From: an uncultured Lachnospiraceae bacterium
GTDB taxonomy: Bacteria > Bacillota > Clostridia > Lachnospirales > Lachnospiraceae
Assembly: GCA_900557385.1 (NCBI GenBank)
Contig: USSP01000031.1
Coordinates: 1-11,484 of the forward strand
Length of the DNA stretch: 11,484 nt
Direction: 5' to 3'
Shown here: piece by piece, positions 1-6,384 of the stretch
Position numbering within the stretch: the stretch's first letter is position 1
Layout of the letters: the number at the start of each line of letters is the position of its first letter
Program-made: the position numbers and the translations under genes
The notes under the pieces: model-generated
Databases searched by the model: none
What the model was told of the DNA's origin: nothing
Seen by the model: only the letters and a program-made list of their open reading frames with translations

Positions 1-50
1 AGAGCTCCTTGAACCAGCGACAGCAAACAAAGAACAGAAATAAAGAGCAG

Positions 51-947
51 ATGAAAGAAGAACTGAGAGAGAATGCGAGTCATGGAACAATTGGATGGCC
101 GATAGCTTTATATGAGTGGCAGGGAGATCAAAGCTGGCATGTGACACCTCACTGGCATGAAGAAATAGAGTTTATATGCTTTAAAGAAGGCATTTTCCGG
201 GTATGGTTAAATACACGGGAATATATCATAGAATCTCCGGCACTTTTATGTGTTCATCCACAGGAGTTGCATTCTATTATGCTGACTGCGGGAGGCAGGG
301 AAAGCGCAATCGTCTTTTCTCTGGATATTTTAAGTTTTGAACATTATGATGCAATCCAGGCGCAACTGATTAGTCCGTTGATGGATGGAAGACTGCGTTT
401 CCCAACAGTTATTCAGGAACAGGATGCATCGTATTCCATATTGAGAGCGGCATATGACAGAGCGGAAGAGAAGATACGTGCAATGAATACCTTTTCAATA
501 CAGCAGGAAATAGAAAAAAATACATACTATCTGGAAGTAAAGGCTATACTGCTTGAAGTACTTGCACATCTGTACAGAAATAATTGTCTGGTAAAAGAAC
601 CGGATCTAAGGACAGAAAATGAACAGCAGATTGCGAATCTGAAGAAAGTAATTACGTATATTATGGAGCATTATGATGTGGATATGCGATTAGATGAACT
701 TGCTTGTCTGGTCAATATGAATCCTCAATATTTTTGCCGTTACTTTAAGAAGAATATAGGGAAGACAATTACTGAGTATATCAATGAGGTCAGAATTGAG
801 AAAGCCGCACAGGCTTTGGCGGAGACAAATGATAAGATTATTGATATTGCTCAGAATTGTGGATATGAGAATGTAAGTTATTTTATCAGACGTTTTAGAC
901 GGACAAAAGGCATGACACCGATACAGTATAGAGAAATGTCAAAATAG
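51..947 (+). CDS. AraC-family transcriptional regulator with N-terminal cupin domain
   Basis: Likely a sugar-responsive DNA-binding regulator. The N-terminal third has a cupin-like sensor segment (HWHEEIEF, then beta-rich sequence ending in CVHPQELHSI). The last ~100 residues carry the two helix-turn-helix units of AraC/XylS proteins: LDELACLVNMNPQYFCRYFKK, then IIDIAQNCGYENVSYFIRRF and the closing GMTPIQYR signature. The frame is open from the window's left edge: TTG at 9 and ATG at 51 are both possible starts and neither has a clear ribosome binding site, so I chose the ATG and the true start may be further upstream. The next gene on the same strand is a GH13 glucosidase 91 bp downstream, so this protein may control it; that is inference from position. 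Its DNA looks more A/T-rich than the genes after it. Family call is firm; the ligand is unknown. Confidence 0.88.
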   Translation: MKEELRENASHGTIGWPIALYEWQGDQSWHVTPHWHEEIEFICFKEGIFRVWLNTREYIIESPALLCVHPQELHSIMLTAGGRESAIVFSLDILSFEHYDAIQAQLISPLMDGRLRFPTVIQEQDASYSILRAAYDRAEEKIRAMNTFSIQQEIEKNTYYLEVKAILLEVLAHLYRNNCLVKEPDLRTENEQQIANLKKVITYIMEHYDVDMRLDELACLVNMNPQYFCRYFKKNIGKTITEYINEVRIEKAAQALAETNDKIIDIAQNCGYENVSYFIRRFRRTKGMTPIQYREMSK

Positions 948-970
948 TGCTATAAACAAGTCAATAGAGA

Positions 971-1000
971 TTTAGAAAGCCCTGCTTTTATGTGTATAAT
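971..1000 (+). promoter_or_regulatory. Probable sigma-A promoter of the glucosidase gene
   Basis: A perfect TATAAT -10 lies at 995-1000, with TTTAGA (4 of 6 to TTGACA) at 971-976, giving an 18-bp spacer. It sits in the 91-bp gap after the AraC-type gene and points at the glucosidase start at 1039, with a predicted transcript start near 1007. The -35 end overlaps the left arm of a long inverted repeat (976-989). Confidence 0.55.
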
Positions 1001-1035
1001 GTAATTAAAATATTATATAAGAAAGGCAGGGCTTT
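976..1035 (+). repeat. 14-bp inverted repeat bracketing the promoter and covering the RBS
   Basis: AAAGCCCTGCTTTT at 976-989 is complementary to AAAAGCAGGGCTTT-like sequence at 1022-1035 (AAAGGCAGGGCTTT), 13 of 14 pairs, the remaining one a G:T wobble. The 32-nt interval holds the TATAAT box. The right arm contains the probable ribosome binding site (GGCAGGG at 1025-1031, 7 nt before the ATG). It could be an operator read as DNA, or an RNA stem formed only in transcripts that start upstream. There is no U-run after the stem, so it does not look like a terminator. Confidence 0.6.
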
Positions 1036-1038
1036 AGT

Positions 1039-2724
1039 ATGCAGAAACAGTGGTGGCATGACAAAGTAGCATATCAGATTTATCCGAAAAGTTTTCTGGA
1101 TACCAATGGCGATGGTATCGGCGATTTACGGGGAATTATCTCCAAATTAGACTATTTAAAGGAATTGGGCGTAGATATTATCTGGCTTTCTCCGATTTAT
1201 AAATCTCCCTTTGTAGACCAGGGCTACGACATTTCCGATTACTATGGCATTGCTGAGGAATTCGGCACCATGGAGGAATTTGATGAGTTACTGGCTGAGA
1301 CGAAAAAGCGAGGCATGTACCTCATCATGGATTTGGTCATCAACCACTGCTCTGATCAACATGAGTGGTTCCAGAGGGCATTGAAAGACCCCACAGGAGA
1401 ATATGGGGACTACTTCTATTTCCGCAAGGGAAAAGATGGCAATCCTCCCAGCAATTATCGTTCTTACTTCGGAGGCAACAGTTGGGAGCCTGTGGAGGGC
1501 ACTGACTGGTACTATCTCCACCTCTTTGCCAAAGAGCAGCCGGATTTAAACTGGGAAAATCCTGTTCTTCGGAACAAGCTCTATGAAATGATTAACTGGT
1601 GGTTAGACAAAGGACTGGCCGGTTTCCGTATTGATGCCATTATCAATATTAAGAAGGATTTGAACTTTCCCAGCTACGAGCCGGATGGTGCAGACGGTCT
1701 TGCAGGTATCTGGCACATGATTGAAAGTGTTGACGGTGTCAACGAACTTTTAGAGGATTTGAAGCATAACACCTTTGAGAAATATGACGCATTCACAGTA
1801 GGTGAAGTATTTGACATCCATGAGGGTGAGCTGGCACGATTCATCGGAGAAAACGGACATTTTTCCACCATGTTTGACTTCAGTGCCCATATGTTAAGCA
1901 ATGGTGCCCATGGCTGGTATGATGCTGCTCCCATTACCTTCGCCCGCTATCGAAAAGCTGTTTTTGATTCCCAGCTTGAGGTACAGAACATTGGTTTCGA
2001 GGCAATTATCATTGAAAATCACGACGAGCCGCGAGGCGTGTCCCGTTTTCTTCCAGATTACGCCCAAAATGCTGCAGGAGCAAAAATGCTGGGTACAGTA
2101 AACCTGTTACTCCGGGGAATCCCCTTTATTTACCAGGGACAGGAAATCGGTATGCAGAATGTCTCTTTCGACAGCATTGATGACTACAACGATATCAATA
2201 CCATCGACCAGTATCATCTGGCAAAAGAAGCCGGTCTTTGCGATGAAGAAGCTTTGGCAGTCTGTGAGAAGATGAGCCGGGACAATGCTCGTACTCCGGT
2301 GCAATGGAGCAGTGATGTCAATGCCGGATTTACCACCGGAACTCCCTGGTTAAAGGTCAACCCCAATTACACCACCATTAATGTGGCAGATGAAGAAAAA
2401 GACGAGAATTCCGTTCTCCACTACTATAGGAAACTGGTTGCCTTACGGAAATTCCCTGCTTACCGTGAAATTTTTACTTATGGGAAATTTGTGCCTGTGT
2501 ATGAAGATACCGATTCCATTCTGGCATTTTATCGTGTTCTGGATGGGAAAAAGATTCTGGTTGCTGCCAACTTCGGCGAAGAAGCAACGGTAGTAACGTT
2601 GGAATCCCCGGCTGGACAGGTTCTTCTGTCCAATAAAACCGGGGACTTGTCAAAAGTTTCTTCTATAAAAGATAATCAGCTCACACTAAACAGCTGTGAG
2701 GTTATCGTCTTGGAAATGGCATAA
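1039..2724 (+). CDS. GH13 alpha-glucosidase (oligo-1,6-glucosidase-like)
   Basis: A cytoplasmic glycoside hydrolase of family 13 that releases glucose from short alpha-glucosides such as isomalto- or malto-oligosaccharides. At 561 residues it has the usual length of the oligo-1,6-glucosidase group. Visible landmarks are WWHDKVAYQIYPKSF at the N terminus, the calcium-loop-like DTNGDGIGDLRG, region I DLVINH (98-103), nucleophile Asp199 in GFRIDA, acid/base Glu256 in TVGEVFD, and Asp329 in ENHDEPR. These positions nearly coincide with D199/E255/D329 known for the Bacillus enzyme. No signal peptide is seen. The residue after the nucleophile is Ala200, where 1,6-specific enzymes usually have Val, so a preference for alpha-1,4 or mixed linkages is possible. 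It probably forms a unit with the AraC-type gene upstream, and its stop codon lies 4 bp from that of the convergent rpiR-type gene. Confidence 0.93.
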   Translation: MQKQWWHDKVAYQIYPKSFLDTNGDGIGDLRGIISKLDYLKELGVDIIWLSPIYKSPFVDQGYDISDYYGIAEEFGTMEEFDELLAETKKRGMYLIMDLVINHCSDQHEWFQRALKDPTGEYGDYFYFRKGKDGNPPSNYRSYFGGNSWEPVEGTDWYYLHLFAKEQPDLNWENPVLRNKLYEMINWWLDKGLAGFRIDAIINIKKDLNFPSYEPDGADGLAGIWHMIESVDGVNELLEDLKHNTFEKYDAFTVGEVFDIHEGELARFIGENGHFSTMFDFSAHMLSNGAHGWYDAAPITFARYRKAVFDSQLEVQNIGFEAIIIENHDEPRGVSRFLPDYAQNAAGAKMLGTVNLLLRGIPFIYQGQEIGMQNVSFDSIDDYNDINTIDQYHLAKEAGLCDEEALAVCEKMSRDNARTPVQWSSDVNAGFTTGTPWLKVNPNYTTINVADEEKDENSVLHYYRKLVALRKFPAYREIFTYGKFVPVYEDTDSILAFYRVLDGKKILVAANFGEEATVVTLESPAGQVLLSNKTGDLSKVSSIKDNQLTLNSCEVIVLEMA

Positions 2725-2728
2725 GGAA

Positions 2729-3579
2729 TTACATAAGTTTTATCGCCATGGCAACGCTCGTCTTATCTCTTGCAATTTTAGTAAGTTCACGGTTGTCCAG
2801 TGAATAACGCATTACAAGAACTTCTGCCACGAAAAGTGCTGCCACCTTTACCGGAATGCTTCCGCAATCCAGCGGTGTCTCCATCGCTCCGCACACCAAC
2901 ACCACATCGGCAAGTGCGGTTCCGGGAGCATCCGGATAATGGGTGATAAGAATAACCTTTGCCCCTGCCTTTTTCGCCACCGTCAAAGTATCCATCATAT
3001 CATGGGTGGCACCGGAATAGGATACAAATAAAATCACATCTCCTGCACCCATCAGACTGGCTGCGATTAATTGGGTATGACTGTCCCCGCAATTTCGGAA
3101 TTTATTGGAAATGGTAGCAAACCGAATCCATATATCATTGGCAAGCACCATGCTTCCTCCCTGCCCCAGGCAATATACGGAAGTCGCCCGCTGTAACAAA
3201 ACTACTGCCTCATCAATAGCATTGGAATCCAACACACTAATGGTGCTGTTGATTGCAGCAATAAAAGAAGCATATACGTTATCACACAAGGAAGATGTAT
3301 TAATCACCGAGTCTAAAGAATAGGAAGAAAACGGAACCGGTACTACATTCGCCTGTGCCAGTGCAATTTTCATTTCATTGTAGCCTTCAAACCCCAACTG
3401 CTTACAGAAACGATAAATGGTAGCCTCTGCCATATTACACTCTTTTGCCAGAGATGATATGGAAAGAAACTGTGCCTCCTCAGCATGTTTTGAGAGATAA
3501 TCGGCAATAATCGTGCCGGATTTGGTCAGAGAGTCCTGTTTCTCTGCCAACAGATCCCAGAAATTTTTGTTGCTCATGT
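2729..3579 (-). CDS. RpiR-family regulator (HTH plus SIS domain), probable NanR
   Basis: Probable regulator of the sialic acid operon that diverges from it. The protein (282 residues) has an N-terminal HTH_6/RpiR domain, with the recognition region around residues 39-62 (ISSLAKECNMAEATIYRFCKQLGF), and a C-terminal SIS sugar-phosphate-binding domain at about 128-258 (VYCLGQGGS; VSYSGATHD). RpiR-type NanR proteins in other bacteria sense ManNAc-6-P or related intermediates, so this is the likely signal; that is inference. I chose the ATG at 3579 because GGGTG lies 6 nt before it; a GTG at 3586 in the same frame has its putative RBS too close. Two copies of one dyad lie in the 360-bp gap upstream, one inside the operon's promoter, which fits a repressor that also acts near its own gene. 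Alternatives include another hexosamine-phosphate regulator of the family. Confidence 0.9.
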
Positions 3580-3708
3580 CAAACACCCTATCGTTGAAAT
3601 ACCCTCTCTATATATTAGTAGCTACTCAAAATTGTTACATATTTTTGGAAAAACCTCAATATAAAGAAAGCATAAATCAAAATGATAGTGTTTGCAAGCA
3701 TAACTTCC

Positions 3709-3737
3709 ATTATGAAAATATTTTTCATACCAAGATA
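3709..3737 (-). promoter_or_regulatory. Weak candidate promoter for the rpiR-type gene
   Basis: On the minus strand CATAAT (5 of 6 to TATAAT; plus-strand 3709-3714) overlaps the edge of the 3711-3729 dyad, mirroring how the operon's -10 abuts the other dyad. The matching -35 position is poor, so the promoter is tentative. If right, the leader of the regulator mRNA is about 120 nt. Confidence 0.25.
3711..3729. promoter_or_regulatory. Operator candidate 1 (distal dyad)
   Basis: TATGAAAATATTTTTCATA: perfect 8-bp arms TATGAAAA/TTTTCATA around three bases. Read on the minus strand it contains ATGAAAAATATTTTC, identical over 15 nt to the plus-strand dyad in the operon promoter. Centres of the two sites are about 166 bp apart. 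The likely binder is the adjacent RpiR-type protein; this is inferred from position, symmetry and duplication. Confidence 0.55.
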
Positions 3738-3854
3738 ATCCACAAAATCGCATAATTTTGCAAAATATATTTTTATTTTTCAGCTACTTGCTGTTATAGA
3801 AACGTTTTTGAACTATACATTTGTCCAACATGTACAAATTCTCTCATCGAAGTA

Positions 3855-3875
3855 TGTCTAATAGTCACATAGACA
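3855..3875. promoter_or_regulatory. Inverted repeat overlapping the operon -35
   Basis: TGTCTA (3855-3860) and TAGACA (3870-3875) are perfect 6-bp arms separated by 9 bp. The right arm is the -35 hexamer. It could bind a second regulator. A short repeat of this size in A/T-rich DNA could also arise by chance. Confidence 0.3.
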
Positions 3876-3898
3876 AAATGAAAAATATTTTCTAAAAT
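3870..3898 (+). promoter_or_regulatory. Promoter of the nan operon
   Basis: TAGACA (5 of 6 to TTGACA) at 3870-3875 and TAAAAT (5 of 6 to TATAAT) at 3893-3898 with an ideal 17-bp spacer. Predicted start is near 3905, giving a leader of about 36 nt that contains the strong AAAAGGAGAG ribosome binding site. The spacer is almost wholly occupied by an operator-like dyad (3878-3893). Confidence 0.65.
3878..3893. promoter_or_regulatory. Operator candidate 2, inside the nan promoter spacer
   Basis: ATGAAAAATATTTTCT, with GAAAA/TTTTC arms around three bases. It fills the gap between -35 and -10, so a bound protein would block RNA polymerase. It shares 15 identical nt with the minus strand of the distal dyad at 3714-3728. 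Likely operator for the RpiR-type repressor. Confidence 0.6.
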
Positions 3899-3940
3899 GA
3901 AATCACTCTAACAAATATCTAAGAGAAAAGGAGAGAGAAT

Positions 3941-5359
3941 ATGAAAAAGAAAGTAATCGCGACTTTACTTGCAAGCGCAATGACCGCAACCTTACTGGCT
4001 GGCTGTGGTACTACTGTAGAAACTACCGGAAGCGGACAGAGTTCCACCTCCACCCAAACGGAAGAGAGCGCAGCTCCCGCTGAGACCGAGAGTGCAGCAG
4101 CAGAAACTGAGGTAGCTTCTGCGGAAACCAACACCGACCTGGCTGCAAACATCACCTTATGGACTTATCCCATTGGTAAGTGGGGCGATTCCGCAACTGT
4201 TGATTCCTTAATTTCCAGCTTCAACAAAGTTTATCCCAACATCAACGTAGCCGTTGAGTATCTGGACTACACCAATGGTGATGATCAGGTAAACACCGCT
4301 ATCGAAGGTGGACAGGCTCCTGACCTGGTAATGGAAGGACCTGAGCGTCTGGTTGCTAACTGGGGTGCTAAAGGATTGATGGTTGACTTATCCGATATTC
4401 TGGATGACACAGACCAGTCAGAGATTTACGGTTCTGTATTATCTGCCTGCATGACAAAAGACGGTGCTGTTTATGAGTATCCTCTGTGTATGACAGCTCA
4501 CTGTATGGCAATCAACAAAACTGTATTTGAAGCAGCTGACGCAATGCAGTATGTAGATGAAGATTCCCATACATGGACAACCGAAGATTTCTTTAATGCA
4601 ATCGATGCAGTTTACGCTTATACCGGTTCTACCGTAGGTGCTGTTTACTGTAGTGGTCAGGGTGGTGACCAGGGTACAAGAGCTCTGATTAACAACCTGT
4701 ATGGTGGTACCTTTACCGATGATTTACACACCACATACACTGCTGACTCCGCTGAGAACGTAAAAGCAATCCAGGCACTGGTTGATACCGACGGAATTAA
4801 CTTCGATGCATCTATCGCTGGTGGCGATGAAATCAACCTGTTCCGTCAGGGCGTTTTAAATGTAGCTTTCTGCTGGAACATTGCACAGCAGTTAAACTCC
4901 GATAACAATGATGCTGGTCTGACCAACAATGGCGACGAAATCGTATTCATGGCTTTCCCTTCTGAGAAAGCTGATGACACACAGCTCTGTGGTGGTATCT
5001 GGGGCTTTGGTGTATTCGACAACGGCGATGCTGACAGAATCGAAGCTTCCAAGCTGTTCATCAAATACATGGCTGACAGTGCAGAGGGAACCGCTGATGC
5101 AGTTCTGTCCTCCACCTACTTCCCTGTACGTGACACGGTTGAAGGCGCAGATTTAACCGGTCTTTACAACGATGTTCCTACCATGCAGGAGTACAGCAAA
5201 CTGATGCCTTACCTTGGTGACTACTATCAGGTAACTCCCGGCTGGACCGAGGCTCGTACCGCTTGGTGGAATATGCTCCAGCAGGTTGGCAGCGGCGCAG
5301 ATGTTCAGACCGCAGTGGGTGAGTTCGTTTCTACTGCAAACGCAGCAGCAGCTCAATAA
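3941..5359 (+). CDS. ABC importer substrate-binding lipoprotein, probable sialic acid binder
   Basis: Extracellular sugar-binding subunit of a carbohydrate ABC importer, anchored to the membrane by lipid. Residues 1-21 are a signal peptide (MKKKV, then a hydrophobic run) ending in the lipobox LLAGC, with the lipidated Cys at 22. Residues 23 to about 68 form a Ser/Thr/Glu/Ala-rich tether, after which the mature family-1 solute-binding fold begins (ITLWTYPIGKW; later GGQAPDLVMEGPE, LFRQGVLNVAFCW, and the C-terminal PGWTEARTAWWNML). Length 472 residues is usual for the family. It is the first gene of the operon, with two permease genes downstream. The sugar is inferred from the nanA/nanE/nanK neighbours: Neu5Ac is most likely, and a variant such as 2,7-anhydro-Neu5Ac cannot be excluded from sequence alone. 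Codon use is highly regular (GGT, GCT, AAA), fitting high expression. Confidence 0.9.
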   Translation: MKKKVIATLLASAMTATLLAGCGTTVETTGSGQSSTSTQTEESAAPAETESAAAETEVASAETNTDLAANITLWTYPIGKWGDSATVDSLISSFNKVYPNINVAVEYLDYTNGDDQVNTAIEGGQAPDLVMEGPERLVANWGAKGLMVDLSDILDDTDQSEIYGSVLSACMTKDGAVYEYPLCMTAHCMAINKTVFEAADAMQYVDEDSHTWTTEDFFNAIDAVYAYTGSTVGAVYCSGQGGDQGTRALINNLYGGTFTDDLHTTYTADSAENVKAIQALVDTDGINFDASIAGGDEINLFRQGVLNVAFCWNIAQQLNSDNNDAGLTNNGDEIVFMAFPSEKADDTQLCGGIWGFGVFDNGDADRIEASKLFIKYMADSAEGTADAVLSSTYFPVRDTVEGADLTGLYNDVPTMQEYSKLMPYLGDYYQVTPGWTEARTAWWNMLQQVGSGADVQTAVGEFVSTANAAAAQ

Positions 5360-5389
5360 GTTTTTATAAATTTAATCCATAAAGAAACT

Positions 5390-5428
5390 AAGAGCCCTCC
5401 TCTCAGGACTTCCGGAGGAGGGCTTTTT
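5390..5428 (+). terminator. Rho-independent terminator/attenuator after the binding-protein gene
   Basis: AGCCCTCCTC (5393-5402) pairs perfectly with GAGGAGGGCT (5415-5424), extended by A:T pairs at the base, with a 12-nt loop and a TTTTT tail. It lies 30 bp after the binding-protein stop and 30-40 bp before permease 1. No new promoter is evident after it. It therefore probably ends most transcripts and allows partial read-through, or protects the 3' end of the binding-protein mRNA. Confidence 0.85.
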
Positions 5429-5445
5429 CATCAAAAAGTAACTGA

Positions 5446-5464
5446 AAGGATGGTGTTTTCCGTG
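5446..5464 (+). promoter_or_regulatory. Ribosome binding site deciding a GTG start for permease 1
   Basis: AAGGATGGTG at 5446-5455 resembles the Shine-Dalgarno consensus and lies 6 nt before an in-frame GTG at 5462. The in-frame ATG at 5450 lies inside this sequence and would have no spacer, so GTG 5462 is the more credible start. Confidence 0.5.
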
Positions 5465-6370
5465 AAATCAGCAGTGAAACCATCAAAACGCAGTCGTGTG
5501 TTAGTGCGCAAAGAAACGACTGCCGCATATCTGTTTCTGCTTCCCAGTTTAATCTTCTTCCTGGGATTCGTTATCTATCCCATCGTTTTGTGCGTGTGGA
5601 CCAGCTTCTTTGACTCCACCATGAACGCCAAAGATGTATTTGTAGGATTAGCCAACTATAAAGAGTTATTCCAGGATAAGATTTTCCTCGGCGCATTGAA
5701 AAATACCTTCATTATTGTAATTGTTTCTGTTCCGATTACCTGTGCTTTTTCTCTTTGGGTCTCCTCTGTTATTGTAGATCTAAAAGGATGGGCAACTTCT
5801 TTATTCCGCATTATCTTTTATCTTCCTGTTGTAACCGGTTCCGTAGCGGTTACCGTTGTTTGGAAATGGATGTTTAACAATTACTATGGAATTTTCAACT
5901 ATATAGGAACCACAACCGGTCTTATCGACAAGAACATTAACTGGCTTGGTGATGAGCGTTATGCTCTTGCCTGCATCATTATCATTCTGCTTACAACTTC
6001 CGTAGGTCAGCCAATTGTCTTATATGTATCAGCGCTCGGCAACGTGGATGCATCTCTGGTAGAGGCTGCCAACGTAGACGGTGCCACCAGGCTTCAGGCT
6101 TTCTGGAAAATTAAATGGCCGCAGATTATGCCGACCACTTTATATATTCTCGTTATTACCACAATTAACAGTTTCCAGTGTTTCGCTTTGATTCAGCTGC
6201 TGACATCCGGCGGACCGAACCACAGCACAGACACGATCATGTACTACATTTACTACTCTGCATTTAAACTGTATCGCTACGGTTATGGTGATGCAATGGG
6301 CGTTGTTCTTGCCATTATGATTGCTATCCTTTCCGCTATCCAGTTTAAACTGGGAAATAAGAATGATTAG
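5462..6370 (+). CDS. ABC importer permease 1 (MalF/UgpA type)
   Basis: Integral membrane subunit of the sugar importer, inner membrane, six hydrophobic segments expected and visible: AAYLFLLPSLIFFLGFVIYPI near residue 20, then further segments around 80-100, 115-135, 168-188, 225-245 and 280-296. The EAA loop that docks on the ATPase is EAANVDGATRLQAFWKIKWP (starting about residue 201 from the GTG start). About 302 residues, usual for this type. Start chosen at GTG 5462 on ribosome binding site spacing; ATG 5450 would add four residues. It follows the internal terminator and is 14 bp from permease 2, so the two are probably translated together. No ATP-binding subunit gene is in the window; related importers share an MsmK-like ATPase encoded elsewhere. 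Confidence 0.92.
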   Translation: MKSAVKPSKRSRVLVRKETTAAYLFLLPSLIFFLGFVIYPIVLCVWTSFFDSTMNAKDVFVGLANYKELFQDKIFLGALKNTFIIVIVSVPITCAFSLWVSSVIVDLKGWATSLFRIIFYLPVVTGSVAVTVVWKWMFNNYYGIFNYIGTTTGLIDKNINWLGDERYALACIIIILLTTSVGQPIVLYVSALGNVDASLVEAANVDGATRLQAFWKIKWPQIMPTTLYILVITTINSFQCFALIQLLTSGGPNHSTDTIMYYIYYSAFKLYRYGYGDAMGVVLAIMIAILSAIQFKLGNKND

Positions 6371-6384
6371 AAGGAGGAGAAAAA

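Larger units (their letters stand above)
3580..3940. other. Divergent control region between rpiR-type gene and nan operon
   Basis: About 360 bp of strongly A/T-rich DNA without a credible gene. It holds the operon promoter (3870-3898), two copies of a 15-nt dyad (3711-3729 and 3878-3893), a 6-bp-arm inverted repeat over the -35 (3855-3875), a 12-bp perfect palindrome ATTTTGCAAAAT at 3755-3766, and a 10-bp palindrome AGTAGCTACT at 3617-3626. The operon's ribosome binding site AAAAGGAGAG is at 3927-3936, just before the ATG at 3941. I see no clear catabolite-repression (cre) site: the closest stretch, near 3693, misses the central CG. Confidence 0.75.

Noticed and set aside
3617..3626. Palindrome AGTAGCTACT as a regulatory site
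   Set aside because: Too short and unrelated to any promoter or second copy in the window.
3689..3712. Possible catabolite-repression (cre) site around TTTGCAAGCATAAC
   Set aside because: It lacks the central CG and the right-hand half needed for a cre consensus.
3513..3755. 80-codon plus-strand open frame spanning the rpiR 5' end and the control region
   Set aside because: Overlaps the regulator gene and operator region, has no ribosome binding site, and its composition follows the A/T-rich DNA.
3755..3766. Perfect palindrome ATTTTGCAAAAT as an operator
   Set aside because: Single copy, not linked to a promoter element I can identify, and easily produced in A/T-rich DNA; noted only within the control-region entry.
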